64,000 bases of DNA from a virus. Positions 47,243 to 54,759 of the stretch are shown here, in pieces (the stretch's first letter is position 1; each line of letters starts with the position of its first letter). A model generated the notes under the pieces. The model ran no database searches. It had not been told where the DNA came from and saw only the letters and a list, made by a program, of their open reading frames with translations. The position numbers and the translations under genes were made by a program. Location: positions 1-64,000 of the IMG/VR virus record IMGVR_UViG_3300023278_000857; one strand, given 5' to 3'.

Positions 47243-48315
47243 AAGCCCGTCAATTTTTAGCAGAAGCAGCCAAGGTAGGGCGTGAATATCAACACCTCGA
47301 AGACCTTGTGTTTGCTGAAGGCAGTGCCGGCGCCCTACGAGCGGCGAGTATATTACAAAGGCTCGGACAAGATTCAAATGATGTAGCTATTAAATGGGAC
47401 GGGAACCCTACTATCTATTGGGGAAGAGAAGCAGACGGAACGTTTGTACTAACTGGTAAAAATGGTTGGGGTAAAAATAAAAGTACTAGCAGTGATGATC
47501 TAAAATCATTTGTTATGAGTACTGGTAAAGGCGAAGACTGGCGACAGGAATTTGCTAATAACATGGGCGATGTATTTGACATCATGCAGCGTAACACACC
47601 AAATGATCTACGTGGCTTTATATATGGTGACTTATTGTACTCACCAAGCAAACCATACGTATCAAACAACGACTCATATCAGTTTGAACCAAATAGTGTT
47701 CTATATACTGTAGATGCTAATAGTGATCTTGGCAAGAGAGTTGGCGCAAGTAGTATTGGTATTGCGGCGCACAGTATATACGGAGAGTTTGGTGACAAAA
47801 CTGGCACTCCTATTAAAGATACAAAAAGAATTAATACTAATGAAGTGGTAGTTATGGGACAAACATACGTACCGCATCAAGCTAGTGTAGATACTAGTTC
47901 AGTAGAAGCCATTATAAAAGCAACTAATGCTAATGCTCAAGCAATTGATAACTGGTTAACACCTGAACAAGGGCTTAGTAACAAAGGTAATATCATTTAT
48001 ACATACGTAAATCAAATGGTAAAACAAGGTAAATTAAAGCAATTACAAAGTGGTTTTTTCGATTGGTTAAAAACTAGTAAAGTAAGTGCTGGGCAACAAG
48101 CAAAGTTAATGGCAGGAGATTCCAATGGACTGTCAGCAATTTTAGGCTTAGTTGTACAAATTATGACAGTAAAAAATAATATTATTGATCAGCTAGACAA
48201 TGCTCCAGCTGATGTAACAGCAACTACAAAAGGTGAAAGTGGTGGCGAAGGTTATGTAGTAGGTAGAGATAAGATTAAACTTGTGCCAAGACATCGCTGG
48301 ACACCAAACTTATAA
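47239..48315 (+). CDS. KxDG ligase-like nucleotidyltransferase with capsid-targeting-like N-terminus
   Basis: 358 aa. IKWDGNPTIYWG (K52-W-D54-G55) fits motif I of covalent nucleotidyltransferases (DNA/RNA ligases), DLRGFIYGDLLYSP resembles motif III, and EGYVVGRDKIKLVPR (E337 to K347) fits motifs IV and V. It resembles uncharacterised DUF6267-type phage proteins, which also start MKSFKQFL-x-EA and carry a KWDG box; ligase activity is inference. MKARQFLAE-A is like the T4 capsid targeting peptide with a prohead protease site after E9. Confidence 0.6.
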   Translation: MKARQFLAEAAKVGREYQHLEDLVFAEGSAGALRAASILQRLGQDSNDVAIKWDGNPTIYWGREADGTFVLTGKNGWGKNKSTSSDDLKSFVMSTGKGEDWRQEFANNMGDVFDIMQRNTPNDLRGFIYGDLLYSPSKPYVSNNDSYQFEPNSVLYTVDANSDLGKRVGASSIGIAAHSIYGEFGDKTGTPIKDTKRINTNEVVVMGQTYVPHQASVDTSSVEAIIKATNANAQAIDNWLTPEQGLSNKGNIIYTYVNQMVKQGKLKQLQSGFFDWLKTSKVSAGQQAKLMAGDSNGLSAILGLVVQIMTVKNNIIDQLDNAPADVTATTKGESGGEGYVVGRDKIKLVPRHRWTPNL

Positions 48316-48318
48316 ATA
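48311..48318 (+). promoter_or_regulatory. Late promoter TATAAATA abutting start
   Basis: TATAAATA overlapping the ligase-like gene stop, 5 nt to ATG 48324. Confidence 0.65.
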
Positions 48319-48323
48319 CTAGC

Positions 48324-49109
48324 ATGGAAAAACAATATACAGCAAAGCAATGGTCAGAAATTGAAGGCGGACATACTATGAGCGAAAATAGTAAACCTGA
48401 ATTTGGGTTTATTAACGATCTTAATGAAGCCAGTAAAATGTACAGAACTCGTCAACAACTTGAAACAGTTGATTTGAGAAATACACTAGACTTTGCGTTT
48501 ATGAATTTAATAACAATGCACATAATGTCACAAAATCCAAGTACTAAACTAATAGCGCAAGATTATGCTAAAAGAACACTTGCTGGTGGTGGTAACTTTA
48601 AAAATTATCGCAGAGATGGAAATGATCTTTATCACGCACTTCATAAAATATCAACTAAAACTGGTATTGATGCCAATGAAAAAGGTTTAGCATCTAAAGT
48701 TAGTATACCAGATCAACAATTAAAAACATATTTGAGATCTATAGCTGTTGGACAAGATTCCAAACAAGCTAGTGGATTATTCATGCGTCTTGAACGTAAC
48801 TTTGACATCAAAGAAGCTAACTATAAGTCTTTAAGACGAATGGCAACTAACTGGCAAGGATTACAGGCAGGACAAAAACAATTATCAGCAACTAGAATAA
48901 TTCAATATTATAGAGCTAATGCTATACGCAGTGAATTATATGAACCATTTAAACAATTTAGTAAAGCAGGTGGATTAATTAATCCAGATATTTCTAGCGC
49001 AGAGCCAAAAATTACTGCTAGAAAAATTGCCAGAAAAGCAGCCATTGGTACTGCGGCGTTTGCTGGTGGGTTTGCTGGTGGTAGAGCATTTGGTAGAAGT
49101 CTAGTTTAA
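48324..49109 (+). CDS. Putative virion or ejection protein
   Basis: 261 aa. FINDLNE-A near residue 35 fits an L-x-E processing site. The body is helical and basic. The C-terminus is a Gly/Ala-rich hydrophobic helix (ARKAAIGTAAFAGGFAGGRAFGRSLV) that could insert in a membrane. This combination suits a protein carried in the head and ejected with DNA, but no family is recognised. It starts on a predicted leaderless message. Confidence 0.5.
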   Translation: MEKQYTAKQWSEIEGGHTMSENSKPEFGFINDLNEASKMYRTRQQLETVDLRNTLDFAFMNLITMHIMSQNPSTKLIAQDYAKRTLAGGGNFKNYRRDGNDLYHALHKISTKTGIDANEKGLASKVSIPDQQLKTYLRSIAVGQDSKQASGLFMRLERNFDIKEANYKSLRRMATNWQGLQAGQKQLSATRIIQYYRANAIRSELYEPFKQFSKAGGLINPDISSAEPKITARKIARKAAIGTAAFAGGFAGGRAFGRSLV

Positions 49110-49117
49110 GGTGTCAT

Positions 49118-49522
49118 TTGATACAACAATACATAGCTTACACGTTAGTTGATATTACAAATAATCGTAATACTAAGAATACTTCAGCGTATAATCAAAA
49201 ACAAAATCTTAATACATTTATACAACTAGCTGGCATGAGAAGCCAGCCAATATCTATCGCAGTTAAGTGTCTTAAAGCACAAGATGTAGTTGATTACCGC
49301 TTCGGATCAGCACATAAAGGACTACATCATGTGTGGAAAATTGAATTTGCAGTAGAGCATGCCGACGTTTATATGTTAAATGATAATCCAGTACATTTCT
49401 TAGAAAACGATTTTGATGGTGTAGCATTTACGCCTTATTTGACAGAAACCGCAAACTTTATCACTAATACATTTGAGACTTATGATGAAAAACTATTAAA
49501 CATATACTTTAAGAAAATGTAG
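49118..49522 (+). CDS. Conserved-looking hypothetical protein
   Basis: 134 aa, TTG start with AAGGTG upstream. IQLAGMRSQPISIAVKCLKAQDVVDYRFGSAHKGLHHVWKIEFAVEHADVY resembles a compact alpha/beta domain. ENDFDGVAFTPYLTETANFITNTFETYDEKLLNIYF closes it. No motif recognised. It is 8 nt after the preceding gene and likely on the same late message. Confidence 0.5.
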   Translation: MIQQYIAYTLVDITNNRNTKNTSAYNQKQNLNTFIQLAGMRSQPISIAVKCLKAQDVVDYRFGSAHKGLHHVWKIEFAVEHADVYMLNDNPVHFLENDFDGVAFTPYLTETANFITNTFETYDEKLLNIYFKKM

Positions 49523-49528
49523 TCATCA

Positions 49529-49650
49529 ATAAATAGTATTAACAAATAAAGACGGAGTTCGCCACAAGCCTCCGATATCAAAAAGGCTACATAAAAGGAC
49601 GGCTGTTAACAAGGCACAACGATGTGCTGAAGACACAGTTGAGATAAGTT
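49529..49650 (+). promoter_or_regulatory. Late promoter ATAAATA with a 110-nt structured leader
   Basis: ATAAATA at 49529-49535. The leader to ATG 49651 contains CGGAG/CTCCG (49553-49574) and GCAC/GTGC (49614-49627) hairpins and no ribosome binding site of the usual kind. Confidence 0.5.
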
Positions 49651-49947
49651 ATGTCTATAGGAACGATTGGGGCAACCCAGTTAGAGAAACAGAATTTAGA
49701 AGCGCATGTTGACCTGTGCGCTGAGAGGTATCGTGTGTTAGAAGAGAAAGTCAACAATATTGATACCCGTCTCAATAATATTGAGAAGAGTGTTGCTCAA
49801 ATGCGCGAAGAAGGCATCCGTGAATTATCTAAAATGCGTGAAGAAATGATTAAAGCAAACGCCACAACAAATAAAATAATGATGGGAACAGGCGGTACAG
49901 TTCTTGCTGGTGTACTAACATTACTAGCAACATTATTAATGTCATAA
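49651..49947 (+). CDS. Coiled-coil protein with C-terminal membrane helix
   Basis: 98 aa. A long coiled coil (RYRVLEEKVNNIDTRLNNIEKSVAQMREEGIRELSKMREEMIK) ends in a membrane helix MMGTGGTVLAGVLTLLATLLMS. This is the architecture of XhlA-type hemolysin/holin accessory proteins and some phage tape or anchor proteins; no lysin is nearby. Confidence 0.6.
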   Translation: MSIGTIGATQLEKQNLEAHVDLCAERYRVLEEKVNNIDTRLNNIEKSVAQMREEGIRELSKMREEMIKANATTNKIMMGTGGTVLAGVLTLLATLLMS

Positions 49948-49954
49948 AAATCTA

Positions 49955-49961
49955 ATAAATA
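49955..49961 (+). promoter_or_regulatory. Late promoter ATAAATA abutting start
   Basis: ATAAATA with 5 nt (ACTAT) before ATG 49967, same sequence as in front of HNH gene 1. Confidence 0.65.
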
Positions 49962-49966
49962 ACTAT

Positions 49967-50254
49967 ATGAACTTAAATGAACTCACATCAGAAGAACCTG
50001 TTGTCGAAGCACAGTTAGTCTGGGCTCGCAAAGGTAATAAAATTGTTAGAAAATTTCGCTGTAGCGTAGGACAGCGACAAGGCAGAGTGGTGAGTGATCC
50101 ATCACAATGTGCTAAACCTATTGATCTAAAGAAAAGAATGACCTTGCGCAAAACTAAAGCAAAAATGGGTGCTAGAATAGCTAAAAAAGCACAGCGTACT
50201 AAACGTATGAATCCAGCAAGTAAAGCAATACAAAGGCTAAACAAGGTAAAGTAA
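49967..50254 (+). CDS. Small very basic protein
   Basis: 95 aa. After an acidic start (NLNELTSEEPVVEAQ) the protein is strongly basic (RKGNKIVRKFRCSVGQRQGRVVSDPSQCAKPIDLKKRMTLRKTKAKMGARIAKKAQRTKR). L-T-S-E-E near the N-terminus may be a cleavage site. It likely binds DNA and could be an internal head or DNA-condensing protein. Confidence 0.6.
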   Translation: MNLNELTSEEPVVEAQLVWARKGNKIVRKFRCSVGQRQGRVVSDPSQCAKPIDLKKRMTLRKTKAKMGARIAKKAQRTKRMNPASKAIQRLNKVK

Positions 50255-50255
50255 C

Positions 50256-50648
50256 ATGAAGATATTTGATATTATCACTGAAGACAAAAAAACATGGATG
50301 AAGGACGGTGTTGAAATGTGCAGCAAAGACTGTTGTGGACAACCTGTTACTGAATGTGAATGTGGTCCAGAATGTAAACATTGTGACTGTTACAAAGTTA
50401 ATGAAGCATATGGTTTAGCTCAGGGTAGATCGAGTGCGGGTAAATTTGCTAATGATCAAAAAAATATGAATAAACGTATGAACAATACAATGGCAAATAC
50501 TAACCGAGAGCTTACAATTAAACAAACACAAATGAATAAAAATGCCAACAGAGATGCAAGACGTCTTCCTACTGGCACACCAAACCGTGCGGCGTACGAC
50601 AATATGCGTCAGGATTTACTAAGAGCCAGAGGGATACAAAACCAATGA
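50256..50648 (+). CDS. Cys-rich candidate internal virion protein
   Basis: 130 aa. MKIFDIITE-D resembles a capsid targeting peptide with an I-x-E site. Residues 20-47 are Cys-rich (EMCSKDCCGQPVTECECGPECKHCDCYK) and may bind metal. The rest is N/Q/R-rich (NKRMNNTMANTNRELTIKQTQMNKNANRD). No family recognised. Confidence 0.55.
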   Translation: MKIFDIITEDKKTWMKDGVEMCSKDCCGQPVTECECGPECKHCDCYKVNEAYGLAQGRSSAGKFANDQKNMNKRMNNTMANTNRELTIKQTQMNKNANRDARRLPTGTPNRAAYDNMRQDLLRARGIQNQ

Positions 50649-50872
50649 GAGCGTTTGTAACCAAAGGTGGGTTCCCTACATTTATTAATATTCGTGAAAG
50701 TGATTTCTTAGATCAACATTTTACAGAAGATAAACTGTTGGAAAAAAAATCATTAAATGAACGTGATACATACATTGCGCAAAACTTAGTTGGACGTGGC
50801 GTATTAGATAAAGTAGTAAACAATGGCGGTGCCAGTTACAAACTTAACATTAATAATTATGGAAAAATTTAA
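50645..50872 (+). CDS. Small hypothetical protein
   Basis: 75 aa, overlapping its neighbours by 4 nt and 1 nt. FVTKGGFPTFINIRESDFLDQHF...EKKSLNERDTYIAQNLVGRGVLDKVVNNGGASYKLNI. The C-terminal half resembles a winged-helix fragment. Function unknown. Confidence 0.5.
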   Translation: MRAFVTKGGFPTFINIRESDFLDQHFTEDKLLEKKSLNERDTYIAQNLVGRGVLDKVVNNGGASYKLNINNYGKI

Positions 50873-51339
50873 TGACCAGGTCACTCAAAGATATCTTAAC
50901 TTCTCAAGTTAATGAAACTAGCGCAATGCTTAATGAAGCTGCGGAATCTGATATTAATCTAAAAGTTGCCATGACACAAACTATAACCGAACAATCAATT
51001 ACAGTACAAAACTATCGTATTGATATTGTTAGCGAAGAGTTTGCTGGTAGACAAAAAAACTTTTACAATGTAGTTGATGGCAAAGAAGTAATACACAGTG
51101 ACTTAGCATTGTTTGAAACAGCAATGGGTATTGTTAAAAAATATATCACTAATAAAACATCAGGAATTAAAGAACTAGAGCAGTATGACCATGATTATAG
51201 TAATGCGCTATATGAAACTTGGGCGCACCAATCTAGAGCGAATAAAGGCGGTATCAATGAAGATATTGCCATTGCTAAAGCCAGTAGGGCAAAGCAAAAA
51301 GTACAAGAAGCAAAGCAAAGAATTTTAGCACGTCTGTAA
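50872..51339 (+). CDS. Hypothetical virion-cluster protein
   Basis: 155 aa. TRSLKDILTSQVNETSAMLNEAAE is a charged N-terminal helix with L-N-E-A, a possible processing site. QNYRIDIVSEEFAGRQKNFYNVVDGKEVIHSDLALFETAMGIVKKYI may be a small beta/alpha domain. Charged helical end. Part of the coupled late block 49967-52883. Confidence 0.5.
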   Translation: MTRSLKDILTSQVNETSAMLNEAAESDINLKVAMTQTITEQSITVQNYRIDIVSEEFAGRQKNFYNVVDGKEVIHSDLALFETAMGIVKKYITNKTSGIKELEQYDHDYSNALYETWAHQSRANKGGINEDIAIAKASRAKQKVQEAKQRILARL

Positions 51340-51347
51340 TAGATGTG

Positions 51348-51355
51348 TATAAATA
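51348..51355 (+). promoter_or_regulatory. Late promoter TATAAATA
   Basis: Exact TATAAATA, 24 nt before ATG 51380; CGGGGAA lies in between. Confidence 0.65.
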
Positions 51356-51379
51356 TAATAAACAACGGGGAATTATACA

Positions 51380-52228
51380 ATGTATTTAAACGATTTAAAC
51401 TCAGCTGCCCACAACGTAGAAAAAATTAACAAAGTATTGGCTAATACATTTGGTCATAATGTTAATATTGCGGAAATGAGCAGTGAATCATTAGGGCGTA
51501 TGTTAAGCGCAACTAATGCAAAGATTACAGCAATTAAAGAAAGCACTAGTGCGTATTGGGAAGATAAAACTTATAATAAATTAAGTTTAATTTCACACTC
51601 ATTACGTACATATATTAATGAAGTCGCGCCAACACGTAACGATGGTAAAAAGATGAAAACCAAAGTTCGTGAATCAGCAGAACTAGAGCAAGCAGAAGTA
51701 ATGCTAGCTGCTCAAGAGTTAGTTGATGGACTACAAAAAATAGTTGAAGACTTAGCAGGAATGCAAGTACAAAAACTTATGCCAATTGTTGATGCTATGA
51801 AAGAACAAGTTGGCTTTGAACAAGCTGAAGCGTACAATGCTAGTGCTGAAGCGGCATTAGGTGGATTACTAGATCAAGCAAAAACTGCTAAAGGTGAACT
51901 AGAGAACGCAACACTTGTAGCACGTGGCGAACAGCCAGCACAAGCAATGCCAACAGACATGGGTGTAGACTCAATGGATATGGGCGACACAGATGAACTA
52001 GACATGGGTGACGACTTTGGTGGAGACGATGCTGCAGCTGGTGATGATAATCAACTTGGACGTGAACTAAAGGGCGAAAGTGCTTTAGCAAACATGGAAA
52101 GAGATGCGTTAGCTGAAAAAAAGTTTCTAGAGAGTAAAGACAAGCTCTTTAAAATGGTTGAAAGTGGAACAATGTCACATGCCCAGTTTATTAATATTAT
52201 CAATGAACTAGACACGGACAACAAGTAA
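51380..52228 (+). CDS. Putative scaffold- or core-like virion protein
   Basis: 282 aa. Mostly helical: residues 60-190 form long charged helices (LEQAEVMLAAQELVDGLQKIVEDLAGMQVQKLMPIVDAMKEQ), followed by an acidic Met/Asp/Gly repeat (DMGVDSMDMGDTDELDMGDDFGGDD) and a final helix (KFLESKDKLFKMVESGTMSHAQFINIINELD). Acidic helical proteins of this shape are typical of prohead core/scaffold factors, but no homologue is recognised with confidence. Confidence 0.5.
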   Translation: MYLNDLNSAAHNVEKINKVLANTFGHNVNIAEMSSESLGRMLSATNAKITAIKESTSAYWEDKTYNKLSLISHSLRTYINEVAPTRNDGKKMKTKVRESAELEQAEVMLAAQELVDGLQKIVEDLAGMQVQKLMPIVDAMKEQVGFEQAEAYNASAEAALGGLLDQAKTAKGELENATLVARGEQPAQAMPTDMGVDSMDMGDTDELDMGDDFGGDDAAAGDDNQLGRELKGESALANMERDALAEKKFLESKDKLFKMVESGTMSHAQFINIINELDTDNK

Positions 52229-52545
52229 TGCTAATTAATGAAGTTATGACAACCGAGGGGCAAGACTATGTCTTAAATGGTATTGAAGAATTAATTGTTC
52301 GATCCAAAGCACGTGGCATGACTTCAATTAAAACACCAGCATTATTAGCTAAACTACAGTCTAGTGGATATTATTTAGAAATGAAATCACTAGTACGTAT
52401 GCTGAACAGTATTAATGCTGTTGGCAGTGCTAACAAAGAAGAAGTAAAATTAGATTCAGCTCTCCCCACTGAAACTGATCCTACTGACGATACTGTTAGT
52501 AAAATGGCATCAAAACAACTGTCAAAGAAAGATAAGAAACTATGA
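52228..52545 (+). CDS. Small hypothetical protein
   Basis: 105 aa, start shares bases with the previous stop (TAATG). TEGQDYVLNGIEELIVRSKARGMTSIKTPALLAKLQSSGYYLEMKSLVRMLNSINAVG resembles a winged-helix or small helical domain. Charged C-terminus. Function unknown. Confidence 0.5.
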   Translation: MLINEVMTTEGQDYVLNGIEELIVRSKARGMTSIKTPALLAKLQSSGYYLEMKSLVRMLNSINAVGSANKEEVKLDSALPTETDPTDDTVSKMASKQLSKKDKKL

Positions 52546-52883
52546 GTTATCAGGTAAGCGCACAACAAGCAAGAACAACAGCAAGAAATGATTTAACAAT
52601 CTTTGATGAAACATCAGCATTGATGCGTCAAGTTATAGTTGATGCTGGCACTGGCGCTTACCAGACAACAATATTAGATGGCACCACAATGACAGAAAGT
52701 GATCCATCAGCAACTGCTGATGCGCAAGCATATTTTAATGTTTGGCAAGGCACTGTTACTGACGCAGGAAAATCTGATCAAATGAAGCAGGTTATTAGTT
52801 ATTTCGAGAACTTGGGCTATACAATAGTACGTCAGACAAATACTAGTACAAATACTACATTTAAATGGGTAATCAACTATTGA
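52542..52883 (+). CDS. Small late-cluster hypothetical protein
   Basis: 113 aa, ATGA overlap with the previous gene. DETSALMRQVIVDAGTGAYQTTILDGTTMTESDPSATADAQAYFNVWQGTVTDAGKSDQMKQVISYFENLGYTIVRQTNTSTNTTFKWVINY. The last strands (GYTIVRQTN...FKWVINY) are typical of short phage proteins that pack against a larger structural partner. The stop overlaps the next early promoter. Confidence 0.5.
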   Translation: MSYQVSAQQARTTARNDLTIFDETSALMRQVIVDAGTGAYQTTILDGTTMTESDPSATADAQAYFNVWQGTVTDAGKSDQMKQVISYFENLGYTIVRQTNTSTNTTFKWVINY

Positions 52884-52908
52884 CAATGTAGTTCATTAGT
52901 GCTATAGT
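52880..52908 (+). promoter_or_regulatory. Early promoter for the exonuclease gene
   Basis: TTGACA 52880-52885, 17-bp spacer, TATAGT 52903-52908, 6 nt to ATG 52915. Predicted transcript starts at the start codon. Confidence 0.7.
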
Positions 52909-52914
52909 CACTAT

Positions 52915-53580
52915 ATGTTAAAAATTACCACACCCTACCCGTATCAACAATTTAAACGTAAGAGCGTACACGGCAAACGTCTGTACGAAAATCCGTATGG
53001 CGATCCTGTGCCTAGTGTTACTACTATCCTAAGTAAAACAAAGGATATGACACACCTTAATGCTTGGAAAAAGCGTGTAGGTGAAAAGAAAGCACAACAA
53101 ATTGTAACTGAAGCTGCTGGCGTAGGTTCAATAATGCACGAAATGTTGGAAGCATGGAGCCTTAACCAAGAGTACACAGGCAAAACTATGCTACAAGCCA
53201 AGATGATGGCAGAGACCGTTATAAAAAACGTAGAAGCTGACATTGACGAAGTTTGGGGTAGTGAAGTAAACTTGTGTTATCCAGGATTGTATGCTGGTAC
53301 AACTGACTTGGTTGGTATGTACAAAGGCAAACCAACTATCATGGACTTTAAACAAACCAACAAGCCCAAGAAGCGTGAATGGATTGACGATTACTTTATG
53401 CAAGCCGCCGCTTATGCCATGGCACACAATGAAATATTTGAAACAAAGATTGAGCATGCCGCTATCTTTATGTGTAGTCGAGACTTAGACTGGCAATTAT
53501 TTGAAGTAGGACCAGAAGAGTTTAAAGTTTGGGAAGAAAAGTGGGCCGGCAAAGTAGCAGAGTTTTATAACCTGTCATAA
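52915..53580 (+). CDS. PD-(D/E)XK exonuclease (RecB/Cas4-like)
   Basis: 221 aa. GSIMHEMLEAW gives the motif His, GLYAGTTDLVGMYKGKPTIMDFKQTNKP gives D and DxK of the PD-(D/E)XK core, and QAAAYAMAHNE gives the QxxxY motif. RecB/Cas4-type nucleases of this size occur in many T4-like marine phages and act in DNA degradation or recombination. It is an early gene placed between two late structural genes. Confidence 0.82.
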   Translation: MLKITTPYPYQQFKRKSVHGKRLYENPYGDPVPSVTTILSKTKDMTHLNAWKKRVGEKKAQQIVTEAAGVGSIMHEMLEAWSLNQEYTGKTMLQAKMMAETVIKNVEADIDEVWGSEVNLCYPGLYAGTTDLVGMYKGKPTIMDFKQTNKPKKREWIDDYFMQAAAYAMAHNEIFETKIEHAAIFMCSRDLDWQLFEVGPEEFKVWEEKWAGKVAEFYNLS

Positions 53581-53583
53581 ATA
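53577..53583 (+). promoter_or_regulatory. Late promoter ATAAATA
   Basis: ATAAATA across the exonuclease stop, 20 nt before ATG 53604, with AGAGGAAAAG ribosome binding site. Confidence 0.65.
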
Positions 53584-53603
53584 CATTATAGAGGAAAAGA
53601 CCA

Positions 53604-54263
53604 ATGGCAGACACACGTATTAGTAAAATTAAAGTAAGACAAGGCGACTTCGCAGATTTGCCTATGCTTGATCCAGGTGAAATTGGATACGCAACAGATA
53701 ATCAAAGGTTGTTTATCGGGAATACTACTATTAGTGTAGGTACAGGTAATGGCGTAAATACTGCGTTTGTTGTACCAAGTACATTACTACAAAATGGAGT
53801 AGTTGCTATCTTTGATGCTGGCACACAAGTTAATGTTGCTGATTATAGTATTGTAGGCAGTACATTAACATTTTCTACAGCACCAACGGGTGCTATTACA
53901 GCAAACTACAATGGTGAAATTAGCATGGAGCGTTACGCAACAATTCCAAGCATTATTGAACTTGCTGCTAATGGTAGTAGTGCTATAACTGGCTTTAGTA
54001 TTGATACCACACTATACAATATCGCTATCATTGATTATACATTAGAAAGTACTAATGGTGTACGTGTTGGCCAAATCAGAATGGCAACAGACATTAGTGC
54101 TTCAACAAGCGCAATTGATGATAATTATACCGAAACCTCGGCAGTAGACGTAACCTTTAGTGCTGATATTAGCGTAGCAAATACACTACGTTTAATGTAC
54201 ACTGATGGCGCTAATACTATAACGAAATTTAAATATACATATCAACTTTGGAACAGCAATTAA
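53604..54263 (+). CDS. Structural protein with tropism-determinant-like N-terminus
   Basis: 219 aa. RISKIKVRQGDFADLPMLDPGEIGYATDNQRLFIGN is the classical N-terminal module (LxPGExGYxTDxxRLFIG) of phage fibre, baseplate hub and tropism proteins. The rest is Ser/Thr-rich beta sheet (GVNTAFVVPSTLLQNGVVAIFDAG) as in receptor-interacting domains. Overlaps the next gene by 16 bp. Confidence 0.7.
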   Translation: MADTRISKIKVRQGDFADLPMLDPGEIGYATDNQRLFIGNTTISVGTGNGVNTAFVVPSTLLQNGVVAIFDAGTQVNVADYSIVGSTLTFSTAPTGAITANYNGEISMERYATIPSIIELAANGSSAITGFSIDTTLYNIAIIDYTLESTNGVRVGQIRMATDISASTSAIDDNYTETSAVDVTFSADISVANTLRLMYTDGANTITKFKYTYQLWNSN

Positions 54264-54700
54264 ATAATCAAGCCTGGTACGAGTCACCTAGCAAGCGTTT
54301 AAGTATGTGGCGTGACTTCCGTAATGGCTTGGATAAAACAAACACACTTGAAGTAAGTAATACTGTTATGCACTGGTGGAAAAATGCCCCTTTGAGTAGT
54401 ATAACTATTGATCCTGTTAATTCAGAACACTGGCCAACGCCTTGGGAAATGCTACACCAAGGCCACTTTTGTCAAAACAGCGTAGCGTTAGGCATGGCAT
54501 ATACTATCTATTATGCTAACCCAGACATACAAAATGAACTATTGTATGTAACATGTCTTGGTCAAAGTTTTCAACGGCTTTGTGCGTTAATCGACAATAA
54601 ACACTTGCTTAACTTTGATCATGGCCGTATAAGTACATTACCCACTGAAGATATATGTTCTGTTTCCTACAGAACTAAAATAAAAAATATAATAAAATAA
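54248..54700 (+). CDS. Hypothetical protein
   Basis: 150 aa. WYESPSKRLSMWRDFRNGLDKTNTLEVSNTVMHWWKNAPLSSITIDPVNSEHWPTPWEMLHQGHFCQNSVALGMAYTIYYANPDIQ reads like a conserved enzyme-like or structural protein with many aromatic residues. No family recognised. The gap that follows (54701-54759) has CCGAA/TTCGG inverted repeats (54711-54729). Confidence 0.5.
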   Translation: MEQQLNNQAWYESPSKRLSMWRDFRNGLDKTNTLEVSNTVMHWWKNAPLSSITIDPVNSEHWPTPWEMLHQGHFCQNSVALGMAYTIYYANPDIQNELLYVTCLGQSFQRLCALIDNKHLLNFDHGRISTLPTEDICSVSYRTKIKNIIK

Positions 54701-54759
54701 AAATAACTCACCGAACTAAGATGATTCGGCATTAGATATACTATAAGGACGAAAACAGT

